From Malurus cyaneus samueli (Eukaryota; Chordata; Aves; Passeriformes; Maluridae), in the NCBI GenBank assembly GCA_009741485.1, contig CM019216.1, forward strand, positions 23,659,119-23,723,118: a stretch of DNA of 64,000 nt. The letters are read 5' to 3'. Below the pieces are notes generated by a model. The model saw only the letters and a list, made by a program, of their open reading frames with translations. It ran no database searches and had not been told where the DNA came from. Shown in pieces: positions 1 to 12,700 of this stretch. The position numbers were made by a program, and so were the translations under genes. How positions within the stretch are numbered: the first letter of the stretch is position 1; every line of letters begins with the position of its first letter.

Positions 1-567
1 TTAAGGATTTCTGGAGGTGAATCACTTCCTGATGGGCTGATAGTGCTGTGAAATCTGCTTGTTTTAAATATTGCTGGTGATATATGGAGCCCATTGTATG
101 CCACAGTCATTTTGATGGTGTGTGATTCAGAACACAATTTCCTTCCCACTGCAAGTCTTTTGTGTCAGTCAGAGAAAAGAAATAACAATCCATCCCTGGG
201 TCTGTATTGTCCTGTTCAGACCACTTTGGAAATCTACAATGTCCTGGATAATACAGCTTGAGTGATAAATTTCAGATATTGGGAGCTTCTCATGCAAACC
301 CAGCATAAAATAATAAACATATCTATGCTATTGATATCCTACCACCTCTGCAATGAAAAATAAAGCAAGAGACATATATACATCTATAAAAATGTAGAAA
401 TGTCATGCTTCAGAAGCCTGGATTTGCATGGTTTATTCCTCAGTAAAACATTGCAGCACATTTTTGTTGTACATCCCTTACTGGTTTCTTAAAACAGTGA
501 GAATCAACATTCCTGTGGGTGCACTCATAGGATAACTTTGTCCTTGGCTATCTCTGCAGCAGTTTTC
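1..567. other. Unique AT-rich non-coding DNA
   Basis: I see no gene, repeat family or RNA gene here. The stretch has only short chance open frames and leads directly into the tandem duplication at 568. Confidence 0.6.
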
Positions 568-717
568 AACCCTTGGTTAGACCTCTCTTAAACCATCCTT
601 CTTGCATTGATACCAAAAAGAGGTTCTCAATTTGTCACATTGAACCCTTGGTTAGACCTCTCTTAAACCATCCTTCTTGCATTGATACCAAAAAGAGGTT
701 CTCAATTTGTCACATTG
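568..717. repeat. Perfect 75-bp tandem duplication (2 copies)
   Basis: Copy 1 (568-642) and copy 2 (643-717) match base for base by eye. Each begins aacccttggttag and ends cacattg. A 116-codon open frame (573-923, TTG start) exists only because the unit is 75 bp (25 codons), so the frame passes through both copies and repeats its peptide; this is not evidence of coding. Complete identity suggests either a very recent duplication, perhaps a polymorphic VNTR, or an assembly duplication. Confidence 0.95.
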
Positions 718-3665
718 TCAGTATTGTTAGTCTGCCAATAACTTTAGCACTTGATTTACCAATCATTTATTTGACAATTGATTTACCAATGATCCTTCAT
801 TACCAGGGGAGCTATAGAAGATCACATGAGTGCACTGTAGTGAGTTGTGCCTCTCCTGTAGCATCACCTCTAGACCTTGTGGAGGATCTGAGTCTGCCTG
901 CAACACATACTTTTGGTCATTAGAACAAGAATAAGGCCAATATCAAAACCTTGTGATACAACATTAATACATCCCTTTTCTAAAGTATTTTTTAGGATAT
1001 GTTTTAACTCTTCAGGCTAAGTGACATGAAGTAATTGAAGAAACAGTGAAAAAAGAGTGAAGCTAAGCATTGTACTGTTGTTTTTAAAAGTATGTTTGAT
1101 TTTGTCTAATCCCCAGATGTCACAAGAGCAACAATGCTGCTGTAGCAAGAGAGAGCTTCTGTTTGATGTAAGGAAGATGATAAACAGTTTTGACTTGAGT
1201 CCTATGAATATATGTTTGCATAAGAGTCACAGAAATTCAGAACTCTGCAGGAAGAGTCAGAATGTAAAGCTGGTTTGGTGCAGAGTTAATTTCATTACTC
1301 CATTAATCTTACTTCTGAGCTTGTTTAAAAGAAGCAGACTTGCAAACGACTTTGAGTTCTGCAGGAAGATAATTTTAATTTTATGGGACACTTTTACTCA
1401 GAAGTAGGCGTTTTGCAGATGAAAGCATATGGTGTTGGAATTCTCCCTGTCTGTCAGGAGGACTGGATGATGCCAGCACACTCCTGCCTTCAGATGCTAC
1501 GGCACTTTGTAGAGTTTCTCCGTTTTAAAAATGCACTTTCTTAGAGAAGAACTCACTATAAGAACCAGGTACTGTGAAAATCTTGTTATTGGATCACAAT
1601 GAGGTTAATAACTACTCTGCAATACTCACCAGCCTCTATTTGCCACTAATGATCAAGAGCTTTAACGAAGATTAACCACTTTCTCAGGGGCCTCTGAAAG
1701 CACACAATCAAGAGAGGCATATATTTTTTTGTAGACAAAATACCAAAGTTGCTTCCTTTAGGATTTTAACATCTACCTTACAACAAACCAGCTAGAAAAT
1801 AGAGCTGTGTCTCCAAAAGCTTCAGAATTCCTGAGATTCAAAGGCTATGAAGGGTTTCTGTATCTGTTCCCCATCCATTGGAAGAAATAGCAATTTTTAC
1901 AATGAGCCTTCTTGGAGCCTTCAGGTCTGATCATTCAATGACATATTTTGCCTATTGTTTCAGTCGTATTTTTTACAGTAGTTAAAATCAAAAACAAACT
2001 AAAAAGTTCCTCATAATTATGACCTTGCAGTAATATCACACCTTTCCTTTTCTACTGAAATAGGAAAATATGGGTAACTAATACAGGAGGTATTGTAGCT
2101 TACTCAGATATAAGACTACAAAGCAAATTTATTTTGCTCATATTCTTTGTAAAAGTTGTGTTGGGTAGTTTGGTCTGCTCTTCTGTGCACTATTTGGGTC
2201 TCTTCTGGATGCTGTGACATTCACATGATACAGTGGCAGGTTTCTACTGTTCATTTCCTTCAAATAAAATCAGAGGTCCAAGATGTATTAAGTGCATCTG
2301 AATTAATAAAAATAACATTTTATAGACACGCTTAACCTTTCATTTATCAATTAAGAATTCCAAATGTTGTGATACCTGTAGTGTGTCCAGTTCACTCTTA
2401 AAGAGGGAAAACCGTTTTCTTTTTATATGAGTATTTAATAATGGTAAACTGATTATGGAATTATTTTTCTTTCTTTTCCAGTTAGCTAAATCTTGCCATT
2501 ATCACTACCTCTCAAAACGGTAACCAAAGCTGCTCTTGCCGATCCTGCCATTCATGAAGAGTATTGATTTCACCTCTGCCTTCTAATTTTTAAAATCAGT
2601 ATGCATTTTTTTTTATTATCTATTCTCTTCAGCGCCAGTTAAACCTTTCATTTATACTTTTTTTTTTTTTTTTAGAAATGCTACAGCAAGACAGATCACC
2701 GAGACTATGATTTAACTGGAAACATTACCTGTGTGTCTAATATCCTGTTGAAAAAGCAACTTCTATACCTTTTCCTTGATTCTTAATGAACATGAATCTG
2801 TCTGCTACAATGTCTGGTAGATGGCATTTTGTGATTGCCATTAGTTATTTCAGTTGCTGGTATCAAAATGACTCACAATTATCTGGAAGTACGGAGCTAC
2901 TCAGTACTTGTACTAAACAGAGAGCATTTGAACACATGTTGAGTTTCAACAAAATCTCTGAATTCATCAGTTCCCCGTATGAGTTAGAGTCATATGTTAA
3001 AGAATATCAGTGCCATTTTTTTAACTGCTATTACTTAAATGGCTCTTATGTATTTTGTCTTGAAAACTACTCCAAATGCAAATACACTTTGTAGAAAATG
3101 TTAAAGAAAAGATCTCTTTGCTCCTGACATGAGGATTCAGCCAAAATGAAAAGTCATCTATCTTCTGGGAAAGAAGATTTTGCAGATTTTTTTTCTGCAT
3201 TTTCTCTCTTACTTTCATTCTCACTTTTTGTGCCTACTGAAACTGGGACTGAGTAACAAAGACACCATACACCGATGCTTCAGTCATTCCTGCTCCTGGT
3301 AAAACATACAAGATTATCTTGTGACCATTTACCTACATAGTTCTGTCTTTAGTAATTCTAATTTATCTTTTCTCAAGTGATATCTTCTATTGTGAGGAAA
3401 TCTCTGTCAGAAGGTGTTGACACAGTTGAAGGGGGCTGTCACAACACCTTCATGTGACTCCTAAAGCAGTTTGTTCAGTGTTGCATTAGAGCGTGCTGTA
3501 GAAAGGCAGGAGGTGGTTACAGTGCTGCCAATCCCTCAACTTCTGCTTTATCACAGAAGGTTGGTGATACTCAGTTAACTGAGATATCAAAATGTTAAGA
3601 GTACAGAATGGCAGGTCACATGTCACAGCTAGAAAGACACATTGCTGTCACCTTTGCCCTTTCCT
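718..3665. other. Non-coding DNA, no recognisable gene
   Basis: This is unique AT-rich sequence. An open frame at 1057-1407 (+, 116 codons, GTG start) and another at 2786-3094 (+) have no recognisable domain, and their composition is what random AT-rich DNA gives. A run of 16 T followed by AG (2658-2675) resembles a splice acceptor, but only a short open frame follows and no good donor is seen. Confidence 0.55.
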
Positions 3666-3690
3666 GCACGTGCATATGCACCCGGCGGGT
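3666..3690. promoter_or_regulatory. Cluster of palindromes with an E-box
   Basis: Within 25 bp there are three elements: a CACGTG E-box (3667-3672), a perfect 12-bp palindrome gtgcatatgcac (3670-3681), and an inverted repeat acccg-g-cgggt (3680-3690). The patch is CpG-containing in otherwise CpG-poor surroundings. CACGTG is the established core site for bHLH-ZIP factors such as USF and MYC. Any regulatory activity here is inference. Confidence 0.25.
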
Positions 3691-4452
3691 ACCAAATAAA
3701 GTACCTCCTTATACCAAAATAAATAAGACATCAGTAAAAATCTTCAGCAAAAACTCCTGCATGTTCTTCTCTTTCTGTTCAACTTTCCTAGGAATTCAGG
3801 AAATATTTTATGTTAGAAAAAGTGGTACCAAATTTTCCCCATTCAGCACTAATTGAAGTTCTCTCTCTTTTTTTTTCCTGCCCCTCCTGCATTTTTACCT
3901 GACCAGCACCTACACTTGATTAAGAAAAGCTGTGGAATCTTGGTACCATTATATGGCTGCTCATGCTAGGTGCTCCTGATTTAATCATCATTGTAATTTA
4001 TTTATTGGTTTGCTGGTCATCCTTTGAAATTTGTGTAAGGTTTTAGTAACCAAAGAAACAAATTTTTGGTAAAGAAAAAAATAAAATGCAAATATTGTCT
4101 TTAATGGGAAAGAAGTAAAGTTATTTAGTAACTTTTGTAGCAAAACTAATAGAAAAGGAGCAGCTATGTAATCATTGTCTCCTACTGTATTTCCAAACTG
4201 GATAAAGTAGCCATGTTATGTTTCCACCTTAGTGGAAAAGAGATGACTTTAAGTAAATTGATTATTTGCCTCTTAAACTGATTTCAGTGGCACTGCTTGC
4301 AAAAGACATTTTTAATCAGCATGAGAAAGGGTGACAGAATCAAGCAAAAAACTTATAGTGTCATGAAACAATTAGGTCATCTTGCATCTTGAAGAGAGAG
4401 ATCCTCCATTCAAGTGAGGTTGGATTTTAAAATTTTTCTGTTATTTATAGAG
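3691..4452. other. Non-coding DNA
   Basis: I see no gene or recognisable repeat. The stretch includes a short T-rich run near 3867-3877 and A-rich runs near 4070-4085. Confidence 0.55.
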
Positions 4453-4498
4453 ACTCTTTCCACAGTATGGAAAGTGAGTCATACAGTATGGAAAGAGT
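4453..4498. repeat. Inverted repeat with internal direct repeat
   Basis: A perfect 10-bp inverted repeat pairs actctttcca (4453-4462) with tggaaagagt (4489-4498) across a 26-nt loop. The right half also repeats the 12-mer cagtatggaaag, at 4463-4474 and 4484-4495, so the hairpin probably arose from a local duplication. No protein or RNA family is recognised. Confidence 0.8.
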
Positions 4499-7400
4499 GT
4501 GGTGGGCTTGAAAAAAAGATACTTATTTAAAAAAATCATGGGAAGTCAGTACACAATCTGGCATAAGTAATTCCCAATTTAAATAAACAGAACCCTGAGT
4601 AGGAGGAAAAGAAATTCAAAGAGGAGCAACTTAAAAAATACATGAAATGACAATTTTAAGCAGTAGGATACTAGTCCAATTAAAATTACTGACCTGAAAT
4701 TAACATTCTGCTAAGGGAAATACAGTAATTTAAGAGACCTGATAATTTTTGGTCATATTAATGGTGTCACATGGTCATGAACCATTCCCTTATCTAATAT
4801 AGTAACACTCCTGCAATATGGAACACATTTGCCTTTTTAATTACTTAGCTGTTAAAAAAAATTACACTTTTATCCCCAGTGGATGGTTAACAAATTGTGA
4901 CTTTTGCTTTGCTTCATCAGAATTGGGTAAATGTGACCTTGACCTACTTCTTGGAGCTTCATCAAATGCACTTATGGCAGAGGAAGGAGTTAATGGCTGA
5001 ATTGCTGAGTGAATTCTCCAGCATTCCCCAGAACTTTGTAACTGGCAGACAATTTTTTTTCACTGTATCTTCCTGTTACTGATGGCTTTTAACTTTCATA
5101 CTTCTGCTTTTTATGGGGCAACTGCAGTTAGGGCACATTAAAGGAAAAGGTATTATGGAAATAAGATAAGTATGTTTTAAAACTCAATCCATATCTACCT
5201 TGTGACAAAATAAACCAAACACAAAGCATTATTCTCAAATTTCTGCCTGGAGGTGGTACTTATGAATACAAATTGGCAAAATAAAACCCCCAAATGGCTT
5301 AGGATAAACTGGTTTTTGGCTTCCACAGTTTGCATAGCCATTTTCTATTGCAATCTGAATAGAACAAGGAAAAAAAAAAGGCATTCTATGCCCACATATT
5401 ATAGAACTATATATACCCAGAAAAATCTATGTGAATGTGCAATGCTTTGGGTTTCCACATTAGCAAAAGAGCCTCTTTACTGCCACACATACTCAGGTTA
5501 TCCTTTGGCAGGGCTGGAGAAGGTTGTCTTTGTCTTATGACACAGAACTATGCCCCAGTTGCCTCTCTCAGGCTCTCCTGCTGGTATCACAAAGGAGCAT
5601 ATGAGGTCAGTGGAATGAGATTCAAGCCCTGTTCACCTCACACTGACATTAACTGCATATATGGATTTTGGGATGTGTCAGATCAAGGTCCTTCTCCCAG
5701 GAGGATCCCTAGATTCCTAGGTGTTATCTGATGCTGAGAGTTTTGCTCTCTGCCTTATTTTCTTTTATTTTTTTCCCCTTTGGCTTCATTATAAGCGAGC
5801 ACATTTTCAAAATGGAGATTGCTATATATCTGTCCTGCAGGGTTTTCTGCGGGGCCATGCACACCACCTACACGATCCATGTGATACTGAAAAGATTTCA
5901 CAGAGGCACAACTCACACTGGGGCACACAGTAGAGCCTTAATGAGGTGGTTCTTCTTTAAAGACTACTCCTGAAGGGCAGCCGTATTTTGCCACAGTGAG
6001 CTAAGATAAAATAAGTAAATGCTTTGGTTTCACCAAAAACTAATGTACTCTGGATTACCGTTGAAACCAGTAGATGATCTTCTGAAATAATTTCAGGATT
6101 CAACTGGAGGAACTGTTAGCAAAGAGACAGTGGGGCCCTAAGCTTTTAATTCAGTTTGACAGTACTAATAGGCAACTGCCCCTATCATCAATTCACCCCC
6201 TTAGTCCATCAATTCAGCTCAGACAAACCCCACTGGTGTAAGTTCTGTGGAGGAGTTTGTGCTGGGCCATTATGACCTGTAGCTGTCAGCAGCTCTAACC
6301 CCGTTTGCCATTGGCTGCTGGTCTCCTGCTCAACCAAAATTCCTCTGTATACAGTTTTTATTTTTTTCTCATTAGAGTGGATAGATTTATCCTCTTCCCC
6401 AGGCTGTTTTAGTGGTCTGTAGCACACCCTGTTATCAGACTCCCTTGACCTTCATTAACACACAAATTCATGAACTGATACATGCAGAACCTGCTGCTCA
6501 GTGTCCTCCTTTACTCCACAAGAAGTGTTTTCTCTTTCTCGCACTGTATCACCCACTGACACCTTTTTCTCCTCAGACCTATCCCAATGATTTTACCATT
6601 CCAATAATAACAATGATTCTTTTTTGATTTTAGCGTTGCTTATTAAATCACATTTCTGCTAATCCACAGGAATTTCCATCTCATTCTTCTTGCTTTGGTA
6701 TCCAAGTGACCAAACAATTTCTTGCCTTTGAATTTGGTGTATTTTATAGTTCTGCTGGTTGGTAATAAATTGACTATGACTTTATGTCCCTTTGCAGCCC
6801 TCTCCACACGTGTTCTTTGTGTTCCAGCCAGTCTCAGCTAGGGATGTACTGCTCACATATATGATGTGAGCTGCGGAGTTCATACAGGCTTACCATGCAT
6901 GTTTTCTTTTCTGTTCTGAAAGGAAAATAAAACATAAAGAAGGCAAGTCACAGCAGTTGTCTTCCCAGTGGCAATTTATCCTGACTAGTTCAGAACTATT
7001 GTTTCAGAGATAAGACCAAAATATCTTCTGCATCTCTCCTGGTGCCCCCTTCACGTGAATGAGGAGCCCTCCATGTGTTTCTCATCATTACCTTTCTCGT
7101 GCATTAGCAAACAGGGAATCAGATTCCCCAAATAATTTTTAGTAAGTTTTTTTGATCCAAATAAAACACTTCCAAGTTATAATATTTGTTTTGGGGTCTC
7201 TAAAATGCTCAGGTCTTCTGAAATCTTATTTCCCTTGCAACAGAAAGAGCTAGAAATCTGTTGTATGGGCTTTTCTTTTGTGGGTTTTTTAATTTGGGTT
7301 TTTTTTTTTTTTTTGTAATGAAAACTGATACTTTCATTTCATAGCAGCAGTGTGGGAGTTGGTAAAACTGTTATCTTGTGTGCATCTCAGGAGTCTTGGT

Positions 7401-7593
7401 AATCACGTCCCAGCTTCTTGTTCAGAAAAGTTTGCTAGTTGACCAAAACAGATCTTCAACCTCGGTGTAGCACCTGGTGAAACCCATTCAGCTTGGTCAG
7501 TTCCTACCTGGAGTGATCTGGAGCCATCAATGCACAGAATAAAATTGTTAAATTTGGACATTTTCAAACTCTGAACGGCAGTTCTTGATTCTG
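4499..7593. other. Non-coding DNA, no recognisable gene
   Basis: Unique sequence. Overlapping open frames lie at 4818-5082, 5253-5973 and 6209-6627, all under 100 codons, in several frames and on both strands, without recognisable domains. A T-rich run lies near 7299-7314. Confidence 0.5.
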
Positions 7594-7632
7594 GATCTGA
7601 ATTTCAGGCATGAAATCTAGATCTGAATTTCA
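7594..7632. repeat. Short direct repeat, 26-bp spacing
   Basis: The 13-mer gatctgaatttca occurs at 7594-7606 and again at 7620-7632. It is a minor local duplication with no functional reading. Confidence 0.7.
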
Positions 7633-10600
7633 ATTTCTATGTCCAAACTGATTTGAATCATAATCCTTGCTATAAACAGATCTAAATCTAAGGGGAAGAG
7701 AAAGACATATTTAAAATGCAAATGAAAATTTTGTCATTCTAACTCTTCATAGAATTCAGACCCTGCAGGAAACCCACACAGTTTCAATGCTGTTGAAGGG
7801 TTTCTTCATGGATTGTTAGCAACTATTCCCCCTAGAAGGATATTGGCTCAGTGGCAAGACAAAGTGGCTGTCCAGCTTCTCCTTAACACTCTTTTTCACG
7901 ATAATACAACTTTATTGTCTCCTTCTTGCTCTTTCCTTGTCTACTGTAGTTTTGGGAAGCTCTTTACTGGGACCAAGCACAATGTGTCACCACTGCTGAA
8001 TGACTGAGTCTGATCCTAACACACTGGCAGTCATATTGCTGGTGGAAATGTGAGAGCTGATTTACTGAGAAATACACAAAAGCAGATTTTCTCTTCTCAG
8101 TGACACTGCAGGTGAAGGAAAGCAACAGACAGAATGTGGGAAGTAGGTGTTTTATTTTATTGTGCTGGAGACCTGTAGGTATGACTTTGACATGAGGGTG
8201 CTCAGCTGCTCTGAAAATGAGCCCCAGATCTTCTGCCCTCAGCAAGCTTTTATTGCTTTAGCTCTGACTGATGGGGTCAGGGAACTGGAGCCTAAAGATA
8301 AGTCTTCAATGGATCACTAAATTGTGACTGCCAAGCAAATTACTGAGTATGGGTTTTAGAAATTGTGCTGCCTAGAATACCTGGCATATTCCAGGAATGA
8401 AATTTTACGCTGGAGGGAAACAAAACAACAGCATTTTCAGTAGTGGTTTTAATGGCTGATTTGTTCAAAATATTTACTTGCTGCTGTCTCCTTTCTTTGT
8501 TTGCCAAAGTCTTCACTTTGGCATCTCTCCATTCTTACATGATAGTAAGGTCATTTTATTACTCTTTTATTATTTTGCAACATTAAGATTTTTTCTTAAG
8601 TTATCAACACCAATATTCCTTATTGAAAGGAATATTCAAAGATGTCATATAAGGGAATTATTCTTCTTTATGTGTATTTTGACATCTTTATGAAGGAATA
8701 GCTTGGACACTGAAGTTGTGACCTCTTCTTTTGTCACTGTTACCTTCATAAACATTTAATGTGCAATATTTAATGGCTTAATGTAGCTTTGCTACACTGG
8801 GGTAACTCTCACAAAACCAGTTTTTGCAGCATGCTCATAAATCATTTATCTGGACATGGAACCTATTTTTATAACAACATTGGTGTCCAATACCCATTTT
8901 TTTTTCTTGTATTGAGAATGTGTTGAATTGCTTTTGAAAAGGATGGAAGCAATTAAGCTTCAAAACTGTAATAACATCTCAGGAATTGCTGGTCTATGAA
9001 TTGTTGTTATTACTGCATAATAACAAACCTGGAAGCAATACATACCTAAAGAACTCACAGTCATTAACCTCTATGTTAACAGGTCTGTTTAAAGGTTCAG
9101 AGGATGGTTGGTTATGTTTTGAGCAATTTTGTGTGTGTATGTGTGAATTAGATTGCTTCTTTCTCATTATTTTTATGACCTATTTTACATATCAAAGTTG
9201 TATTCAGTTTTGTGAGATTTATTCCTGATGCAAGCTTGTAGCCATAATAAAACACACTTTCAGAGTTTAGAAATATATAATGGTGACCATTAATTGCAAT
9301 GCATAAGAGACAATATTTAAAAATATTTCAATCAAAAAACCCACAATTAAATATGTAGGTAGAAGACTAATTTATTGAAGGATTTGAATAAGAAAAACCT
9401 GCTAAAAATGTAAAAGACAACTTTTTCTCAAAAGCATTAGGAAATAAGAAATCAGCATTTGCTAATAAAGCAAAAATTAGAATTTGTAAATACTACTTTC
9501 CATTTTTCAATAAAATTCAAATGGCAGGTGTATGCAATGAAGCAGATGACAAATTTTTCTACAGATTTTGGCTTAAAAATGGACATGAAACTGACTTTAA
9601 TTAGCTAGAGAAAGAGGAGTAGTTTGCTTCTGCCCCTGAAAAGATGTCATTTTTGTGTTGCTAATGGTAGTGTGAATTTGTATGAAAGAAAAAAAGAAAA
9701 AGTCACATTTCATTAAGCCAAAAAGATACTGAAAAGAATAACACATATTTTCAAGGGTAGTGTAGCAGACTTCTTAGTACCTTAGATGACTTTCAGTTTT
9801 GTTTTGCTTTGGTAAGCATTTTGTGATCATTACAAAGCCCTCATAACAATGAAAAGTGCAGAGTGAGATGAGAGTCTGAAATGAAAATCATTGGTTTGCC
9901 TGGGATGTTTTCAAGAGAATAGAGAGATACTGGGGTTTGCAATGTATTATCCTCCAAATTATAAAATTTGTGCATAACAGAGGAGTAGTGAGTCCTATTT
10001 ATAGCCAGGAAAATGATTCAAATGTTATTAAATAAACAGTGATAGGCAAACACATCCTATACAGCGGTCATTTTATTTCTGTATATTGTGCTTTTATTAT
10101 CAAATGTGCTGGGTCATGTGGTGTCTTCATGTGTTAAACTCCCCCAAATTATAAGATGCTATTTTAACTGAGGTAAGGACTTTATAAAATAAACATTTAG
10201 CTTAACTTCGCTGACAGCATGCAATGGTACCAGACTTTGCAATTTTCATGTCCTTACACAGTCTTTTCAGGTTTGCTGGCTTCTGAGGTGGAATAAAAAA
10301 TATTTTTAATGCTTGGATTTCTGAATACAACCTCATGTTCCATAAGGGCTCCTGGAGCATGGATAAAGAAAGAAACTCTTCTTAGGCAGCCTTAGAGAGG
10401 TGAAAATATTAGTGGTCTCTCACCAACAGGTGCATTTGACTATTGCAACACCGACTTAGTCAGTGTAAGTTCTCCCCAGCTTCACATACAGTATATACAG
10501 ACAGATGGAAGAATAAAATTACATTAGAGTCAATATTGGAGAGTAAAAACTGGGAGTGCCAGAGAGGATTTTTTTTGGTGAAATTGTACTCCTTTGTTTT

Positions 10601-12289
10601 CTCCCGAACTGTTTTAACAATGTTGTCTTTACAGCTTTAACACTGTTAGTACAGGCAGACTCATTCCTGGAATGGGCACACGAGGTCTGTAAGTGCCTAA
10701 TCAGCAGACAATTGATGTGTCCTTCTGAGGACACATAAACCTGAAATATGATCTGTGTTTGCTGCACACCTGGCTTCTTCAGAAAACAGGAAAGAAAGCA
10801 AAACCCCTAATAATGCTTATCTAGAAAAGTGCAGAGCAATACTGAATGCAAATAACCAGCTGAAAGACTCCTTGGAAGGACGTATCTTGAAATCTGCTCC
10901 ACATCTTCTGTCCTACAAAGAAGTTTAGGCTCATATGAAAACAATTAACAAAGACAGAAGAGAAGGGTAAGTGAAACCTCACAAAAGGCAAGGGAAGGGT
11001 AAGAGGATGGTAATCACAAATGTATTTTTCAGATACAGCTAACACAAATTTTGTTGGAAGAAAAAGTGTGCTAAGGAGGTCGCAGTCAAAGATTTTCAAA
11101 AGCGACAAAATCTGTATTGAGGTGGAGAGCAAGCATGGCAACAGATGAATTACCTGACAAAATCAGTGTTTGCATATATGGTAACATGCATTAAAAACAA
11201 AGAAAGCAAGAAAGCTGTGCTTGCACCTTAGGGGAGAAGACATCCTCTGGGTGATAGGTGGTGAGTAGGTTGACAGTAGATAGATCAAAGTTCCTGAGTA
11301 GATGCAGATGTCATGTTTTTCCAAATTTTACCCTGTCCCGATCAGATCAAGGTAACTAGTTTTTAATTCGGTGATTCCTTTGTTATTTGCCATTCATTAT
11401 CAGACAAACAGGAAGAAGTTGTCCAGCATAAAATGTATGAAACTCTTGAAATTCTGATAGGACTGAAATTTAGTACTCATGATGTTCATATTTTACAAAC
11501 AAGGAGATAGAAATTATGTGATGCAATGTTAAAAAAACTTTGAAACAAATGCAGTTACAAGTCTAAAATTAAAAGCAGCAAAATGTGTGCTGTGAGAAGC
11601 CTTATCTTGGTTGATTGATAAATGTGATAGTGGAGACAAGACAAAATGTGTAGATGAAGTGCTGCTATTCGCTACTGCATCCAAATTTCTGTGGATCTTT
11701 GATAAAGCAATCGTGTGCAGCAAATTCCGACCTTCTGCTTCCTCAGAAGGACAAGTTCTTTATGAACTACATAAAAGGAACTTTGGGCCATCTGGGATGA
11801 ATTACACAAGCATGCCTTTGATGAGTTAAAAAAACCGATTGAACACATCTTCAGCTGTGGCATTTTATACCGTTTTCCAGCTCCCCAGGTGTGGTGCCAT
11901 TTTTGTTACTCTGAGAGGGCAGGGAGCTCAGAGCACGCTGTTTCAGGGAGCTGCAGGCATTGATAACCAATGTATCCATTTTGATGATGCATTCCTGGTT
12001 AGTATAAAGTTTTCCAAGAATTTCAGTGAAGCTTTAGAATATGTGATTACAAATAATCACATGTTGGGAAATGTTAAAAGACAAAAACCAGGCTGCCCTT
12101 AGGATGTCAAAAACTTCCTAAGGAGTTCAAACATATGACTGGAAACATGCTAGTTAGCAGTAACTGCTCCTGGCATCTGCTCATCTGAGCACACCCCAAA
12201 ATGCAAATTTGCAGTGTGTAGCTGAGTGCAATCTAGTTTGTTACAGGAACAGTATTATGCTTGGATAAACATTCTACATGAAAGGATCC
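7633..12289. other. Non-coding DNA, no recognisable gene
   Basis: Unique AT-rich DNA. Open frames such as 7964-8245 (-), 10821-11141 (-) and 11839-12102 (+) look random in composition and lack convincing paired splice signals. No interspersed repeat is recognised. Confidence 0.5.
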
Positions 12290-12700
12290 TGTCCTTTTCA
12301 CAGCAGCTCATCTGGGCAGGGCGATGTCTTTTAGAAGGTGTTCAGTAGCTCAGGCCAGTCTCACACCAGCCCATGGGCACCAGAATGGTGAACCCTTAGG
12401 GCATGCCCACTTGTTTCAGCTTGCACCGTTTTGCTGGACTGCCCTTAGGATATGCCTCATCTTTGACCAATGAAGAAATCTGGTCTCATCAGCATCATTT
12501 GTTAGTAGAACAGGAATGGGCATTGTGTTTGTGTCTGTGGTTGTTCATGCTCTTCACAGCAGGCTTTTCTAATTTTTGTGCTGCATGCTGGGCACACAAG
12601 GGCCCATGGATGATGGGTCACTCAGCTTTAGCTTGTTGGTCTGGTCTCTCCATCTGCATAGGGGACAGCCTTTCCAATGACGTTGTTCCACACTAACAGA
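12290..12700. other. GC-richer island, unidentified
   Basis: This segment is noticeably richer in G and C than its flanks. It carries a 97-codon open frame (12403-12696, +, TTG start) rich in Trp, Cys and Leu, which I do not recognise. A phrase close to cccttaggrtatgcc occurs twice (near 12395 and 12442). It may be an unrecognised old repeat or simply a compositional fluctuation. Confidence 0.3.

Noticed and set aside
573..923. 116-codon open frame through the tandem duplication
   Set aside because: The peptide repeats only because the 75-bp unit is a multiple of three; TTG start, no domain, no splice signals.
1057..1407. 116-codon plus-strand open frame with hydrophobic start
   Set aside because: GTG start, random composition, no recognised family or splice structure; expected by chance in 64 kb of AT-rich DNA.
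2658..2790. T16-AG acceptor followed by a short Cys-containing frame
   Set aside because: Only about 35 codons open, no donor, and long T runs create false acceptors easily.
5731..5973. 80-codon frame ending with His/Thr-rich residues resembling a zinc-finger linker
   Set aside because: No CxxC...HxxxH arrangement; the resemblance is a few residues only.
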